This document shows, piece after piece, positions 1-8,995 of a stretch of 64,000 bases of DNA. Made by a program: the position numbers and the translations under genes. The notes under the pieces were generated by a model, which saw only the letters and a list, made by a program, of their open reading frames with translations, searched no databases and was not told the DNA's origin. Each line of letters starts with the position of its first letter. The stretch's first letter is position 1. This DNA comes from Aquiluna sp. (GTDB lineage Bacteria > Actinomycetota > Actinomycetes > Actinomycetales > Microbacteriaceae), in assembly GCA_021741585.1 (NCBI GenBank), contig JAIOXN010000001.1:983059-1047058 (forward strand), given 5' to 3'.

Positions 1-1
1 T

Positions 2-226
2 GGGGCCGAGCCGATTGTGGTTCGAGAAGACCAGCGGGCTGCGTATGCAGAAGCATTTGAGGTTGCCAGTGGTTTCTCCTCCTTGGTGGTTCAGCAGGCA
101 ATTGGAATCCTTAGTGAAGCCGGAGTTGATGATGCGGCTAGGTTGATCGGGCCAGTCGTAAGAAGCGCAGTTGATGCGGCACTTGCGACTCCAATAAACC
201 CACTGGATCCGAGAGACTTGCTCTAA
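2..226 (+). CDS. DUF2520-type Rossmann protein, C-terminal part only
   Basis: The frame is open from base 2, so the start lies outside the window; 74 codons and the TAA stop remain. The visible residues form an all-helical C-terminus (AYAEAFEVASGF, then GILSEAGVDDAARLIGPVV, ending NPLDPRDLL) that resembles the DUF2520 dimerisation domain of Rossmann-fold proteins commonly encoded just before panC in actinobacteria. The reaction is not known for this family; the N-terminal nucleotide-binding half, which would settle the assignment, is not seen. The stop overlaps the panC ATG by one base (TAATG), so the two are translationally coupled and probably share one transcript. Confidence 0.7.
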   Translation, partial: GAEPIVVREDQRAAYAEAFEVASGFSSLVVQQAIGILSEAGVDDAARLIGPVVRSAVDAALATPINPLDPRDLL

Positions 227-1080
227 TGAAACTTATTCACAGCAACAAAGAACTGAACCAAGCGATTACCCAGGCCAGGTCACAAGGCAAACGCATCGGT
301 TTTGTTCCAACCATGGGTGCACTCCACAAAGGTCATCTCTCCTTGGTTTCAATTGCAAAAGCTCATGCCGATTTTGTTGTTGTCTCCGTTTTTGTGAATC
401 CCTTGCAATTCAATGAGGGCGAGGACTTTGATAAGTATCCACGCTCAATTGGGCAGGATGCTCGGCTGCTCACCGATAACCAAGTAGACGTTTTGTATGC
501 CCCAAGTGCCCAAGAGATCTATCCCAAAGATTTCGAGATTCCCAGATTGCTGGCAGGTGCACTGGGTGAGAAATACGAAGGTGCAGCAAGACCAGGGCAT
601 TTTGACGGGATGCTCACGGTTGTCAGCAGGCTCTTCGATCTAGTCAAACCAGACATTGCGGTCTTTGGCGAGAAGGATGCTCAGCAGGTAGCGCTTGTTA
701 CGCAGTTATTGAACAGCCAGATTAGGTCTGGACGAAGGTCACCAATGGCCCTCAAGATCGGCCCAACCGTGAGAGAGGAATCCGGTTTGGCGCTCTCCTC
801 TAGAAATGTGCGGTTGAGTGATTCCGAGAAGCAAGTGGCCCAATCGCTCTCCAGGGCTTTATTTGCCGGAGCGAAAGCTGGTTCGAATGGGGAAACAATA
901 AAATCCACTGCACTTGGGCTTTTGGACCCCGAGGCTAAACTTGAGTATCTGGAGTTAGTTGATGCTTTGAGCTTTGAGCCCATTTCATCTATTGGACCTA
1001 ATCCTGCGCGGTTGATCATTGCCGCTCAGGTAGGCAAGGTCCGACTAATTGACAATGTTTTGATTGATGGGAAAAAGTGA
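226..1080 (+). CDS. panC: pantothenate synthetase
   Basis: PanC condenses D-pantoate with beta-alanine using ATP to give pantothenate, the precursor of coenzyme A, in the cytoplasm. The 284 residues match the family length. The HIGH-type nucleotide site MGALHKGH lies at residues 30-37, followed by SVFVNPLQF (54-62), the pantoate-site motif RPGHFDGM (122-129), FGEKD (147-151) and LALSSRN (188-194), the KMSKS-equivalent loop. The order is right for an intact enzyme. It overlaps the upstream gene by one base and lysS by four (GTGA), so it sits in the middle of a tightly coupled operon. Neither panB nor panD is adjacent. Confidence 0.97.
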   Translation: MKLIHSNKELNQAITQARSQGKRIGFVPTMGALHKGHLSLVSIAKAHADFVVVSVFVNPLQFNEGEDFDKYPRSIGQDARLLTDNQVDVLYAPSAQEIYPKDFEIPRLLAGALGEKYEGAARPGHFDGMLTVVSRLFDLVKPDIAVFGEKDAQQVALVTQLLNSQIRSGRRSPMALKIGPTVREESGLALSSRNVRLSDSEKQVAQSLSRALFAGAKAGSNGETIKSTALGLLDPEAKLEYLELVDALSFEPISSIGPNPARLIIAAQVGKVRLIDNVLIDGKK

Positions 1081-2561
1081 GCGAGAACGAGATCGAGGTC
1101 GATGACCTTCCTGAGCAAATTGCGTTTCGAATGGAGAAGCGCGAGAAGCTGAATCAGCTTTCTTCTGCATACCCAGTCACGCTGCCCATCACAAACACGA
1201 TTGAGGCAACCAAGGCTCACTACCCAAATCTTGAAGCGGATGTTTCAACTGGAGACAAGGTTGGACTTGCCGGTCGAATTATGTTCCTGAGAAACACTGG
1301 GAAACTTTGTTTCGCGACCCTGCAGTCCGGCACCGGCGAGCGCATCCAGGCAATGATTTCTTTGGACAAGGTTGGCGAAGCAGCCCTTGAATCCTGGAAA
1401 GAGTTGGTTGACCTTGGAGACCACGTCTTTGTTTCTGGCGAGGTGATCACCTCCAAGCGTGGCGAGTTGAGCGTTTTGGCAGATGAGTGGCTGATGGCTG
1501 CAAAAACCATTCGTCCAATGCCAAATCTTCACAACGAGCTGGGCGAAGAGTTCCGGGTGCGACACCGCTACATCGATTTGATTGTTCGCGATCGCGCTCG
1601 TGAGGTTGTGAAGATTCGTTCAGAGGTGATGCAATCACTTCGCAACACTTTTGCAAACCGAGCGTTCATGGAAATTGAAACTCCGATGCTTCAGGTCATG
1701 CACGGTGGCGCATCGGCTAGGCCATTCAAGACTCACTCCAATGCATTTGATACCGAACTCTTTTTAAGAATTGCCCCAGAGCTATTTCTGAAGCGTGCTG
1801 TGGTTGGTGGCTTGGAGCGAGTCTTTGAGATCAACCGCAACTTCCGTAACGAGGGTGCTGACCGCACTCACTCGCCCGAGTTTGCGATGCTTGAGGCCTA
1901 CGAGGCTTATGGCGATTACAACTCGATGGCGGAGTTGACCAAGACCTTGATTCAGAATTCCGCAATGGATGTTTTTGGCACCCACGTTGTCACTTTTGAT
2001 GATGGCACCGAGAATGACCTGGGTGGCGACTGGCCAATGGTTTCAATGTTTGAGTCGCTTTCAAAAGCGGCCGGTGTAGAGATCACCCCAGAGACTCCGA
2101 TTGCAGACCTCAAGAAGCTAGCCGCAGCTGCCGAGATAGAGATTGAGCACCCGCTGCACGGAAAATATGTCGAAGAGCTTTGGGAGCACTTTGTGAAGCC
2201 TTCTTTCCAGGGCCCAACCTTCGTCACCGACTTCCCGCTTGACACCTCTCCTCTGACTCGCGACCACCGCAGCAAGATTGGCGTTGTAGAGAAATGGGAT
2301 CTTTACATCAACGGCTTCGAGCAGGCAACTGGCTATTCGGAATTGGTTGACCCTGTGGTTCAGCGCGAAAGGTTTGTAGCTCAAATGGCGCTTGCCGCGG
2401 CTGGAGATCCAGAAGCCATGAAGCTAGACGAAGAATTCCTAAAGGCGCTTGAGTTTGGAATGCCGCCATCGGGCGGCATGGGCCTTGGCATTGACCGACT
2501 TCTAATGTCCTTGACCGGCCTGGGAATCCGGGAAACCATCCTGTTCCCATTGGTGAAGTAG
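1077..2561 (+). CDS. lysS: lysyl-tRNA synthetase, class II
   Basis: Charges tRNA-Lys with lysine. The 494 residues show the N-terminal OB-fold anticodon-binding domain (about 62-150), then the class II core with motif 1 around RYIDL (164-168), motif 2 with FRNEG (256-260), and motif 3 GLGIDRLLM near residue 475. The GTG start overlaps the panC stop (GTGA). A run of residues around HSPEF (265-269) replaces the more usual HNPEF, which is common in actinobacteria. panC-lysS adjacency fits a metabolic/translation operon that continues into the small gene at 2567. Confidence 0.97.
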   Translation: MSENEIEVDDLPEQIAFRMEKREKLNQLSSAYPVTLPITNTIEATKAHYPNLEADVSTGDKVGLAGRIMFLRNTGKLCFATLQSGTGERIQAMISLDKVGEAALESWKELVDLGDHVFVSGEVITSKRGELSVLADEWLMAAKTIRPMPNLHNELGEEFRVRHRYIDLIVRDRAREVVKIRSEVMQSLRNTFANRAFMEIETPMLQVMHGGASARPFKTHSNAFDTELFLRIAPELFLKRAVVGGLERVFEINRNFRNEGADRTHSPEFAMLEAYEAYGDYNSMAELTKTLIQNSAMDVFGTHVVTFDDGTENDLGGDWPMVSMFESLSKAAGVEITPETPIADLKKLAAAAEIEIEHPLHGKYVEELWEHFVKPSFQGPTFVTDFPLDTSPLTRDHRSKIGVVEKWDLYINGFEQATGYSELVDPVVQRERFVAQMALAAAGDPEAMKLDEEFLKALEFGMPPSGGMGLGIDRLLMSLTGLGIRETILFPLVK

Positions 2562-2566
2562 GAAAA

Positions 2567-2752
2567 ATGACATTCTGGCAAGTATTGGTTGATGCGCTCA
2601 TCTCGTTGATTCCACCTGCCTTGGTGGGAGTGTTGTTTTGGGTGATTTTGCGTTCAATTCTTCGCGCTGACAAGAATGAGCGCGATGCCTACAACAAGAT
2701 TGAGGCGCAGGAGCGAGCAAAGGCGGCTAACGCCTTGGGCGAACAGCCCTAG
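2567..2752 (+). CDS. small single-pass membrane protein, function unknown
   Basis: A 61-residue protein starting with ATG five bases after the lysS stop, preceded by a GGAAAA ribosome site inside the lysS end. Residues about 5-28 form one hydrophobic membrane span (ending in FWVILRSI), followed by a short charged tail of alternating acidic and basic residues that is likely cytoplasmic and helical. I do not recognise a named family. Its position between lysS and clpC and its codon use match its neighbours, so I consider it a real gene rather than chance. Confidence 0.65.
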   Translation: MTFWQVLVDALISLIPPALVGVLFWVILRSILRADKNERDAYNKIEAQERAKAANALGEQP

Positions 2753-2765
2753 TTTTCACTCCATC

Positions 2766-2803
2766 TGGCACCTAGCATCTTCATTAGACAAATGGAGGTG
2801 CCA
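2766..2803 (+). promoter_or_regulatory. RNA hairpin that covers the clpC ribosome binding site
   Basis: TGGCACCT (2766-2773) and AGGTGCCA (2796-2803) are perfect 8-base complements separated by 22 bases. The right arm contains most of the clpC Shine-Dalgarno GGAGGTG (2794-2800), and the arm ends two bases before the TTG start at 2806. If the transcript begins upstream of 2766, folding would hide the ribosome site. That it regulates ClpC translation is inference. Confidence 0.5.
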
Positions 2804-2805
2804 AC

Positions 2806-5268
2806 TTGTTCGAGAAATTTACTGACAAGGCCAGAAGAGTAGTCGTGCTTGCCCAAGAAGAGGCGAAGCTACTAAACCACAACTACATCGGCACTGAGCA
2901 CATCCTGCTCGGTTTGATTCATGAGGGCGAAGGCGTTGCCGCCAAGGCTCTTGAGGCGCTCGGCATCAACCTGGAGCAGGTGCGCGAACAGGTCCAAGAA
3001 ATCATCGGTCAGGGTCAGCAGGCTCCATCAGGTCACATCCCATTTACCCCTCGTGCAAAAAAGGTTTTGGAACTTTCACTTCGTGAGGCTCTCCAACTTG
3101 GTCACAGCTACATCGGAACCGAACACCTATTGCTGGGTTTGATTAGAGAGGGCGAGGGCGTAGCCGCTCAGGTTCTAACCAAGTTAGGCGCCGACACCAA
3201 TAAGGTTCGCCAGCAGGTTATTCAGCTGCTATCTGGCTTCCAGGGCAAAGAGAGCGTTTCGGTTGGTGGAGAAACCAACCCACAGCCCAAGGGCTCCCAG
3301 GTTTTGGACCAATACGGTCGCAATCTTACTTTGGCCGCATCCGAGGGAAAGCTTGACCCGGTTGTTGGTCGCGAGCGCGAGATTGAGCGCGTGATGCAGA
3401 TTCTTTCTCGCAGAACCAAGAACAACCCAATCTTGATTGGTGAACCTGGCGTTGGAAAGACAGCTGTTGTTGAAGGTCTAGCGCAGGCGATTGTTTCCGG
3501 AAATGTCCCAGAGACCCTTCGTGGCAAGCAGGTATACACCTTGGATATGGGAAGCCTTATTGCCGGGTCTCGCTACCGTGGTGACTTTGAGGAGCGCCTG
3601 AAGAAGGTGACCAAAGAGATTCGCACCAGAGGCGACATCATCACCTTCATCGATGAGATCCACACTTTGGTCGGTGCAGGTGCGGCCGAAGGTGCAATCG
3701 ATGCTGCATCAATCCTCAAGCCTATGTTGGCAAGGGGAGAACTCCAGACCATCGGTGCCACCACTTTGGATGAATACCGCAAGCACTTTGAAAAAGACGC
3801 AGCTTTGGTGCGTCGCTTCCAGTCGGTTCAGGTAGCTGAACCAACCCCCGCGATGGCAATCAACATTCTCAAGGGATTGCGCGACCGCTACGAGGCCCAC
3901 CACAAGGTTTCGATCACCGATGCGGCAATCGTTGCAGCGGTTGGCATGTCAGACCGCTATGTCTCAGATCGCTTCTTGCCAGACAAGGCAATTGACCTAA
4001 TCGATGAAGCAGGCGCAAGGCTTCGTTTGAGCTTCCTGTCCGCTCCACCGGAGCTCAAGGCAATGGATGACCAGATTTCTGTTGTGAAGACTGCCAAAGA
4101 GCAAGCAATTGCCGATCAAGACTTCGAACTTGCTGCTTCCAAGCGCGATGAAGAGAAGAAGTTGACCGCAGAGCGAGTCCGCATGGAGAAGGAATTCCGT
4201 GATGGAAACGTCGATAAGCCAGGAATCGTAGACGAAGGCCTAATCGCAGAAGTTCTTGCTCAGGCAACTGGAATCCCAGTCTTCCGCCTCGGCGAAGAAG
4301 AGGGCGCAAAGCTCATCTACATGGAGCAGGAACTTCACCAGCGCGTGATTGGCCAGGACATCGCTATTGCAGCCTTGTCCAAGACCATTCGTCGTCAGCG
4401 TGCAGGCCTGAAGGATCCAAAGCGTCCATCCGGTTCATTCATCTTCGCCGGCCCAACCGGCGTTGGAAAGACCGAGCTTGCCAAAGCCTTGGCCGAGTTC
4501 CTCTTTGATGATGAAGACGCATTGATTTCTTTGGACATGTCTGAATACGGCGAGAAGCACACAGTCTCACGCCTATTCGGAGCCCCTCCGGGATTTGTTG
4601 GTTTCGAAGAGGGTGGCCAGCTAACCGAAAAGGTTAGACGCAAGCCGTTCTCGGTGATCCTGTTCGATGAAATCGAAAAGGCTCACCCTGACATCTTCAA
4701 CTCGCTATTGCAGATTCTCGAAGAGGGTCGCCTGACTGATGGCCAGGGTCGAGTAGTCGACTTCAAGAACACCGTGATCATCATGACCACCAACCTTGGA
4801 ACTCGCGAGATTACTCGCGGAGCACTTGGTTTCACCCTCGAAGGCGATTCCAAGAACGACTACGACCAAATGAAGTCTCGCGTTATTGAAGAACTCAAGA
4901 AGAACTTCAAGCCTGAGTTCCTAAACCGTGTTGACGAGACCATCGTCTTCCCACAGCTAACCCGCGAAGAGCTATTGCAGATTGTTGATCTGTTCATCAA
5001 GCGCCTGCAGGTTCGACTAGATGAGCGCGATCTCAAGCTGACTCTGACAACCGCTGCCAAGGCAAGGTTGATCGAGCTTGGATACGAGCCTTCAATGGGT
5101 GCAAGGCCGTTGCGTCGTGTGGTTCAGCGTGAGATCGAAGATGCTATCTCAGAGCGAATTCTCACCGGCACAATCTCCGCCGCACAAGATGTGCTGGTTG
5201 ATTTTGTCAACGAAGAGTTCACCTTCGTGGCATCCGAGCGAGTAAGCGTGGAAGCAATCCAGAGTTGA
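2806..5268 (+). CDS. clpC: ATP-dependent Clp protease ATPase subunit ClpC
   Basis: ClpC is a ring-forming AAA+ unfoldase that feeds damaged or tagged proteins to the ClpP peptidase. The 820 residues contain two Clp_N repeats (about 5-140), AAA domain 1 with Walker A GEPGVGKT (212-219) and Walker B FIDEIH, a middle region with a UVR-like segment ([12 protein letters not shown]), AAA domain 2 with GPTGVGKT (549-556) and FDEIEKAH, and the C-terminal D2-small domain. The TTG start at 2806 is supported by the family N-terminus ([11 protein letters not shown]) and the GGAGGTG site. The C-terminus overlaps the next gene by four bases. The ribosome site may be masked by the hairpin at 2766-2803. Confidence 0.97.
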   Translation: MFEKFTDKARRVVVLAQEEAKLLNHNYIGTEHILLGLIHEGEGVAAKALEALGINLEQVREQVQEIIGQGQQAPSGHIPFTPRAKKVLELSLREALQLGHSYIGTEHLLLGLIREGEGVAAQVLTKLGADTNKVRQQVIQLLSGFQGKESVSVGGETNPQPKGSQVLDQYGRNLTLAASEGKLDPVVGREREIERVMQILSRRTKNNPILIGEPGVGKTAVVEGLAQAIVSGNVPETLRGKQVYTLDMGSLIAGSRYRGDFEERLKKVTKEIRTRGDIITFIDEIHTLVGAGAAEGAIDAASILKPMLARGELQTIGATTLDEYRKHFEKDAALVRRFQSVQVAEPTPAMAINILKGLRDRYEAHHKVSITDAAIVAAVGMSDRYVSDRFLPDKAIDLIDEAGARLRLSFLSAPPELKAMDDQISVVKTAKEQAIADQDFELAASKRDEEKKLTAERVRMEKEFRDGNVDKPGIVDEGLIAEVLAQATGIPVFRLGEEEGAKLIYMEQELHQRVIGQDIAIAALSKTIRRQRAGLKDPKRPSGSFIFAGPTGVGKTELAKALAEFLFDDEDALISLDMSEYGEKHTVSRLFGAPPGFVGFEEGGQLTEKVRRKPFSVILFDEIEKAHPDIFNSLLQILEEGRLTDGQGRVVDFKNTVIIMTTNLGTREITRGALGFTLEGDSKNDYDQMKSRVIEELKKNFKPEFLNRVDETIVFPQLTREELLQIVDLFIKRLQVRLDERDLKLTLTTAAKARLIELGYEPSMGARPLRRVVQREIEDAISERILTGTISAAQDVLVDFVNEEFTFVASERVSVEAIQS

Positions 5269-5768
5269 CCGAGATTCAGAAGTATCGGGTTTTAGAGTCC
5301 AAGTCTGGTTTTGAAATCAGGGACTATGAACCCCACATACTTCTGACGACTCTGGAAACTGGGAGTCTTTCCTCTGCAGGCAACCGGGCCTTTTCAAGGC
5401 TTGCCGCATTCATTTTTGGCGACAACCAAAAGAGCCAAAAAATAGCAATGACTGCACCGGTCTTGGAACAGCCTTCAAGCGATGGTTATTCAGTGTCATT
5501 TGTTATGCCGGCTGACATGCGCCTTGAGGATATGCCAGCACCCAACCCGACCTTGAAAATTGAACAAAAGCCGGGCGGGAAATTTGCAGCCATTGAGTTC
5601 TCAGGGTTGGCCAGTGAAGCGCTTTTCAAAAAGAAGGAGCTCGTATTCAAATCCAAGCTGAGCAAACTTGGAATCAAGTTTGTTGATAGCCCGATTTATG
5701 CAAGATACGACGGACCCTGGAAGCCTGGTTTTCTAAGGCGCAACGAGGTCTTAGTCCCACTCAGTTAG
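5265..5768 (+). CDS. SOUL-family haem-binding-like protein
   Basis: A 167-residue soluble protein with the SOUL signature: YRVLESKSGFEIRDYEP at the N-terminus, the central KIAMTAPVLEQ segment, and the C-terminal ARYDGPWKPGFLRRNEV. SOUL/HBP proteins bind haem or related tetrapyrroles in some animals and plants; in bacteria the ligand is usually unproven, so a haem role here is family knowledge and not shown by the sequence. It starts with TTG, overlapping the clpC stop as TTGA, which implies translational coupling to clpC. Confidence 0.85.
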   Translation: MTEIQKYRVLESKSGFEIRDYEPHILLTTLETGSLSSAGNRAFSRLAAFIFGDNQKSQKIAMTAPVLEQPSSDGYSVSFVMPADMRLEDMPAPNPTLKIEQKPGGKFAAIEFSGLASEALFKKKELVFKSKLSKLGIKFVDSPIYARYDGPWKPGFLRRNEVLVPLS

Positions 5769-5789
5769 CATTTGCTCCATAATTGGCAG

Positions 5790-6284
5790 ATGCTTTCTAT
5801 TCGTTCAGCCAGAACCTCGGATGTCGCAGCAATCAATAAGATCGCTGCGCCACTGATTGCCGACCGAGTTTTGCTCGGTAAGGAAATGGTTGAACTGTAT
5901 GAATCTATCCAGGAGTTCGTGGTCGCAGAACTAGACGGTGTGGTCGTTGGTTTCGGCGCCCTTCACGTGATGTGGGAAGACCTAGCAGAGGTTAGAACTC
6001 TAGCGGTTGACCGTCAGCACCTAAGGCATGGCATTGGCGCTGCGATGCTCAGAGAATTGTTGGAGCGGGCCAAGTTGCTTGGCATCAAGCGAGTCTTCTG
6101 CCTAACCTTTGAAACTCAGTTCTTCCAGAGCCATGGTTTTGTTGAAATCTCAGATATCCCTGTTGACCCAGACACCTATGCGGAATTGGTTCGTTCCCAT
6201 GACGAGGGTGTTGCTGAGTTCTTGGATCTCGCAAGAGTTAAGCAGAACACGCTTGGAAACTCACGCATGCTCAAGCAGCTCTAA
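5790..6284 (+). CDS. argA: amino-acid N-acetyltransferase (actinobacterial ArgA type)
   Basis: A single-domain GNAT enzyme of 164 residues from the ATG at 5790 (an in-frame TTG at 5772 would add six residues). It closely follows the pattern of the Mycobacterium Rv2747 class of N-acetylglutamate synthase: GALHVMWEDLAEVRTLAV, the acetyl-CoA loop RHGIGAAML, FCLTFETQFFQSHGF, and the end segment GVAEFLDLARVKQNTLGNSRM. This class makes N-acetylglutamate, the first arginine intermediate, without the kinase-like domain of E. coli ArgA. No arginine genes are adjacent. There is no clear ribosome site, which fits leaderless or coupled translation. Confidence 0.8.
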   Translation: MLSIRSARTSDVAAINKIAAPLIADRVLLGKEMVELYESIQEFVVAELDGVVVGFGALHVMWEDLAEVRTLAVDRQHLRHGIGAAMLRELLERAKLLGIKRVFCLTFETQFFQSHGFVEISDIPVDPDTYAELVRSHDEGVAEFLDLARVKQNTLGNSRMLKQL

Positions 6285-6297
6285 CTAGATTTAGATA

Positions 6298-6897
6298 ATG
6301 GCCCCAACTTCCAAGCAAATCATCGCCCGCCGCAGAGCATTGGCTCTTCTGGTTTTGGCACTGGTTATTTCTCTGATTTGGGGAATCCCCCAACTTTTTG
6401 CCAATCCAAACTCCGGAGCCCAGCCAAGTGCCTCTGCAAGCGTGGAGGAGACTCAAAGCGCACCTGCGGCGATTACAGAGTGCGCGGCGGGAGTCGTCAA
6501 GTTAGAGGCCTTTATCGGCACTGAGGTGCAGGAAACCAAGAACAGTTACCAAGCTTCTGAGAACCCATATCTTTGGTATGAAATTACCAACACCGGGATC
6601 GTGGATTGCACCTTCAACCTAGGAGCCCGAGCCACCTTCTTCACCATCACTTCTGGCGAGCAAACCTACTGGTCATCCAGGGACTGTGATCGTGAAGGAC
6701 TTACCGACACCATGACACTTCTGCCATCAAACCAAACCCTAAAGTCCACGCCTTCCATGTGGCTAAAGGTGGTTTCCGCTGCAGAAGGTTGCGGAGAGGG
6801 CATGAGTCCGGTTCCAACCGGCGGTGCCAGTTACCACCTCAAGGCCGAGGTAAACGGCTTGCTGTCGGAGAACACCCAACAGTTCTTGCTCTACTAA
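6298..6897 (+). CDS. membrane-anchored secreted protein, function unknown
   Basis: A 199-residue protein with a positive N-terminus (KQIIARRR) and one hydrophobic segment (about 13-34) ending in a Ser/Ala/Pro-rich linker, so it is likely anchored with the remainder outside the membrane. The outer domain (about 58-199) has four cysteines near 61, 103, 129 and 164 and a beta-rich pattern reminiscent of small Ig-like or DUF4232-type actinobacterial extracytoplasmic domains; I cannot place it firmly. Homologous position and function are unknown. Its TAA stop interlocks with the radA stop on the other strand (four-base overlap). Confidence 0.7.
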   Translation: MAPTSKQIIARRRALALLVLALVISLIWGIPQLFANPNSGAQPSASASVEETQSAPAAITECAAGVVKLEAFIGTEVQETKNSYQASENPYLWYEITNTGIVDCTFNLGARATFFTITSGEQTYWSSRDCDREGLTDTMTLLPSNQTLKSTPSMWLKVVSAAEGCGEGMSPVPTGGASYHLKAEVNGLLSENTQQFLLY

Positions 6898-8204
6898 TTG
6901 AACGCAGATGCAATTGCAGCTTTGAGCTGCCCGCTGGATGTGTCAATAATTTTTGAGTGACCAAGTCGCTTAGCTTCAGATTCTCGTTGCGCACCATTAG
7001 AGACGCTTCTTATTTCTCCAGCGAGGCTGATCTCACCGAAGGCTGCGGTCTTTGAAGTCACGGGCTTATCGCTCACGGCAGATGCGATTGCAATCGCAAT
7101 AGCGAGATCGGCCGCGGGTTCAGTGATTTTGACTCCACCAACGGTCGAGACATAAACATCCTTGTCAATCAAGGTGATGCCCGCTCTTCTTTCAAGAACT
7201 GCCAGGAGCATGGCAACCCTGGATTGGTCGACTCCATTGGTGACCCTTCTTGGCTGCGGAGAATTGGTTTTCACAACCAATGCTTGAATCTCTGCAATCA
7301 ATGCTCGTCTGCCCTCAACAGTGACTGTGATGCAGGTTCCTGAAACTGGTTTTTGAGAACCCGAAACGAACAACGCACTCGGGTCTGGAACCTCAGCGAT
7401 GCCGTCAGAGGTCATTTCAAAACAGCCGACTTCATCGGTTGGACCAAAGCGATTCTTTAGGGTCCTGATGAACCGAAGGGCAGTTTGGCGATCACCTTCG
7501 AAGTGGCAAACCACATCGACTAGGTGTTCAAGGGTTCGTGGACCTGCGATTGAGCCATCTTTGGTGACGTGGCCTACCAAGATCAGTGGGATGTCGTTTT
7601 GCTTGGCCTGGCGAATTAGGTTTGCCGCAACCTCACGAACCTGGGCCGGCATGCCTGCGGCCCCATCGATCTCTCCTGAAACCACGGTCTGAACCGAGTC
7701 AACAATTAACAGATCCGGCATCAGCGCCTCGAACTGACCAAGCACCGAGGCTAGGTCGGTCTCTGAGGCGAGGTATAAATTCTCGCTTAGGGCATTGGTG
7801 CGATTGGCTCTGAGGCGAACCTGTCCGGCTGATTCCTCTGCCGAAACATAAAGAATCTTCTTCCCAGCCTTGGCCATTCTGGAGGCAACCTCAAGGAGCA
7901 GTGTGCTCTTACCAACCCCAGGTTCACCCGAAAGCAAAATGGCCGCACCATCCACCAAGCCGCCGCCAAGGATGCGATCGAACTCTCCGACTTTTGTCGG
8001 GGTGTGGCCATGAGAATTTGTCTCAACCTCGGTGATGGGCTTGGCTGCTTGAGAGCTGGTAATCCGCAAAGCCTTAACCTCTTTGGCCTGAGTGGCAGAT
8101 TCCTCAAGGGTGTCCCAGGCTTGGCACTCACCGCAGCGACCTGCCCATTTTGCCGTGCTCCAGCCACACTCGCTGCAGCGGAAATTTGATTTAGGTTTGG
8201 CCAT
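6894..8204 (-). CDS. radA: DNA repair protein RadA (Sms)
   Basis: RadA is a RecA-like ATPase and branch-migration helicase acting in recombination. The 436 residues carry an N-terminal zinc ribbon with Cys10, Cys13, Cys24 and Cys27, a RecA core with Walker A GEPGVGKS, Walker B LLIVDSVQT, the RadA-specific KNRFG motif, and a C-terminal Lon-protease-like domain (KITEPAADLAIAIAIAS). Length and motif order are complete. It is transcribed alone from the short divergent region it shares with the CPBP gene; its 3' end overlaps the facing gene by four bases. Confidence 0.97.
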   Translation of the reverse strand: MAKPKSNFRCSECGWSTAKWAGRCGECQAWDTLEESATQAKEVKALRITSSQAAKPITEVETNSHGHTPTKVGEFDRILGGGLVDGAAILLSGEPGVGKSTLLLEVASRMAKAGKKILYVSAEESAGQVRLRANRTNALSENLYLASETDLASVLGQFEALMPDLLIVDSVQTVVSGEIDGAAGMPAQVREVAANLIRQAKQNDIPLILVGHVTKDGSIAGPRTLEHLVDVVCHFEGDRQTALRFIRTLKNRFGPTDEVGCFEMTSDGIAEVPDPSALFVSGSQKPVSGTCITVTVEGRRALIAEIQALVVKTNSPQPRRVTNGVDQSRVAMLLAVLERRAGITLIDKDVYVSTVGGVKITEPAADLAIAIAIASAVSDKPVTSKTAAFGEISLAGEIRSVSNGAQRESEAKRLGHSKIIDTSSGQLKAAIASAFN

Positions 8205-8219
8205 TGCACCAAACTACCT

Positions 8220-8232
8220 TGTCCCTAGGACA
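8220..8232. promoter_or_regulatory. short palindrome between radA and the CPBP gene
   Basis: TGTCC and GGACA are perfect complements around a CTA centre, placed 16 bases before the radA ATG and about 41 bases before the divergent GTG. The position suits an operator or a promoter element for either gene, but nothing else identifies it and a 13-base palindrome can occur by chance. Confidence 0.25.
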
Positions 8233-8272
8233 CCTAGACTTTGGGCAATCAGATTGTTGAAAAGAATTGAGA

Positions 8273-8992
8273 GTGAAATTGCGCAAGCACTCCTTTGAAT
8301 TGGCTCTGGTGCTGATGGTTTCCCTTGGTGCCAGCGCGATTTACTCGGTTATTAGCTTGCTTCGCAAAATCACCTCGAGCGTTGGCTTAGCAGGCAGCGT
8401 CACAACCATCAATCAACCTATGGCCCAAAACCCTTGGATTGATCTCATTAGCCAGCTGGCAAGCATTTCGCTGGGTTTGGTGCCGCCGCTTCTAGCTCTT
8501 TACTTCCTTCGACTTGATGCAATTTCAATAGGTCTAATACCCAAATGGCGCGATCTTTGGCTCGTCTTAGCGATGGCGGCCGGTGTTGGAATCCCAGGTA
8601 TCGGGTTATATTTCTTGGCCCTGAATCTTGGGCTTACCTCGATGATTGTGCCAAACGCATTGAATCCCAACTGGTGGACCATCCCCGTTCTTTTGCTGGC
8701 CGCAATCAAGGCTGGATTCCTAGAGGAAGTAATTGTGGTTGGCTACTTCTACAGGAAACTTGAACTGATTGCACCCAAGCTTGCTTGGGTCTGGATAGTG
8801 ATCCTGTCTGCGCTTTTACGAGGCAGTTATCACCTGTACCAAGGGCCATCGGCATTCATAGGCAATTTCTTGATGGGTCTAGTTTTCGGCTACATCTTCC
8901 ATCGGACAAAACGAGTAGCACCGCTTGTGATTGCCCACGCAGTTATGGACGCCGTTGTCTTTATTGGCTACCCACTTGTCTTTGGAGCCTAA
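8273..8992 (+). CDS. CPBP-family intramembrane glutamic protease
   Basis: A polytopic membrane protein of about 239 residues with roughly six to seven spans. It has the Abi/CPBP (CAAX-prenyl-protease-like) motifs: paired glutamates in FLEEVIVVGYFYRK, a histidine in YHLYQG, and the closing HAVMD. Family members are Rce1-like glutamic proteases; the substrate in actinobacteria is unknown. I prefer the GTG at 8273, but an in-frame TTG at 8267 is also possible. It is followed after three bases by proC, with which it may be cotranscribed, though a functional link is not evident. Confidence 0.85.
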   Translation: MKLRKHSFELALVLMVSLGASAIYSVISLLRKITSSVGLAGSVTTINQPMAQNPWIDLISQLASISLGLVPPLLALYFLRLDAISIGLIPKWRDLWLVLAMAAGVGIPGIGLYFLALNLGLTSMIVPNALNPNWWTIPVLLLAAIKAGFLEEVIVVGYFYRKLELIAPKLAWVWIVILSALLRGSYHLYQGPSAFIGNFLMGLVFGYIFHRTKRVAPLVIAHAVMDAVVFIGYPLVFGA

Positions 8993-8995
8993 GAT

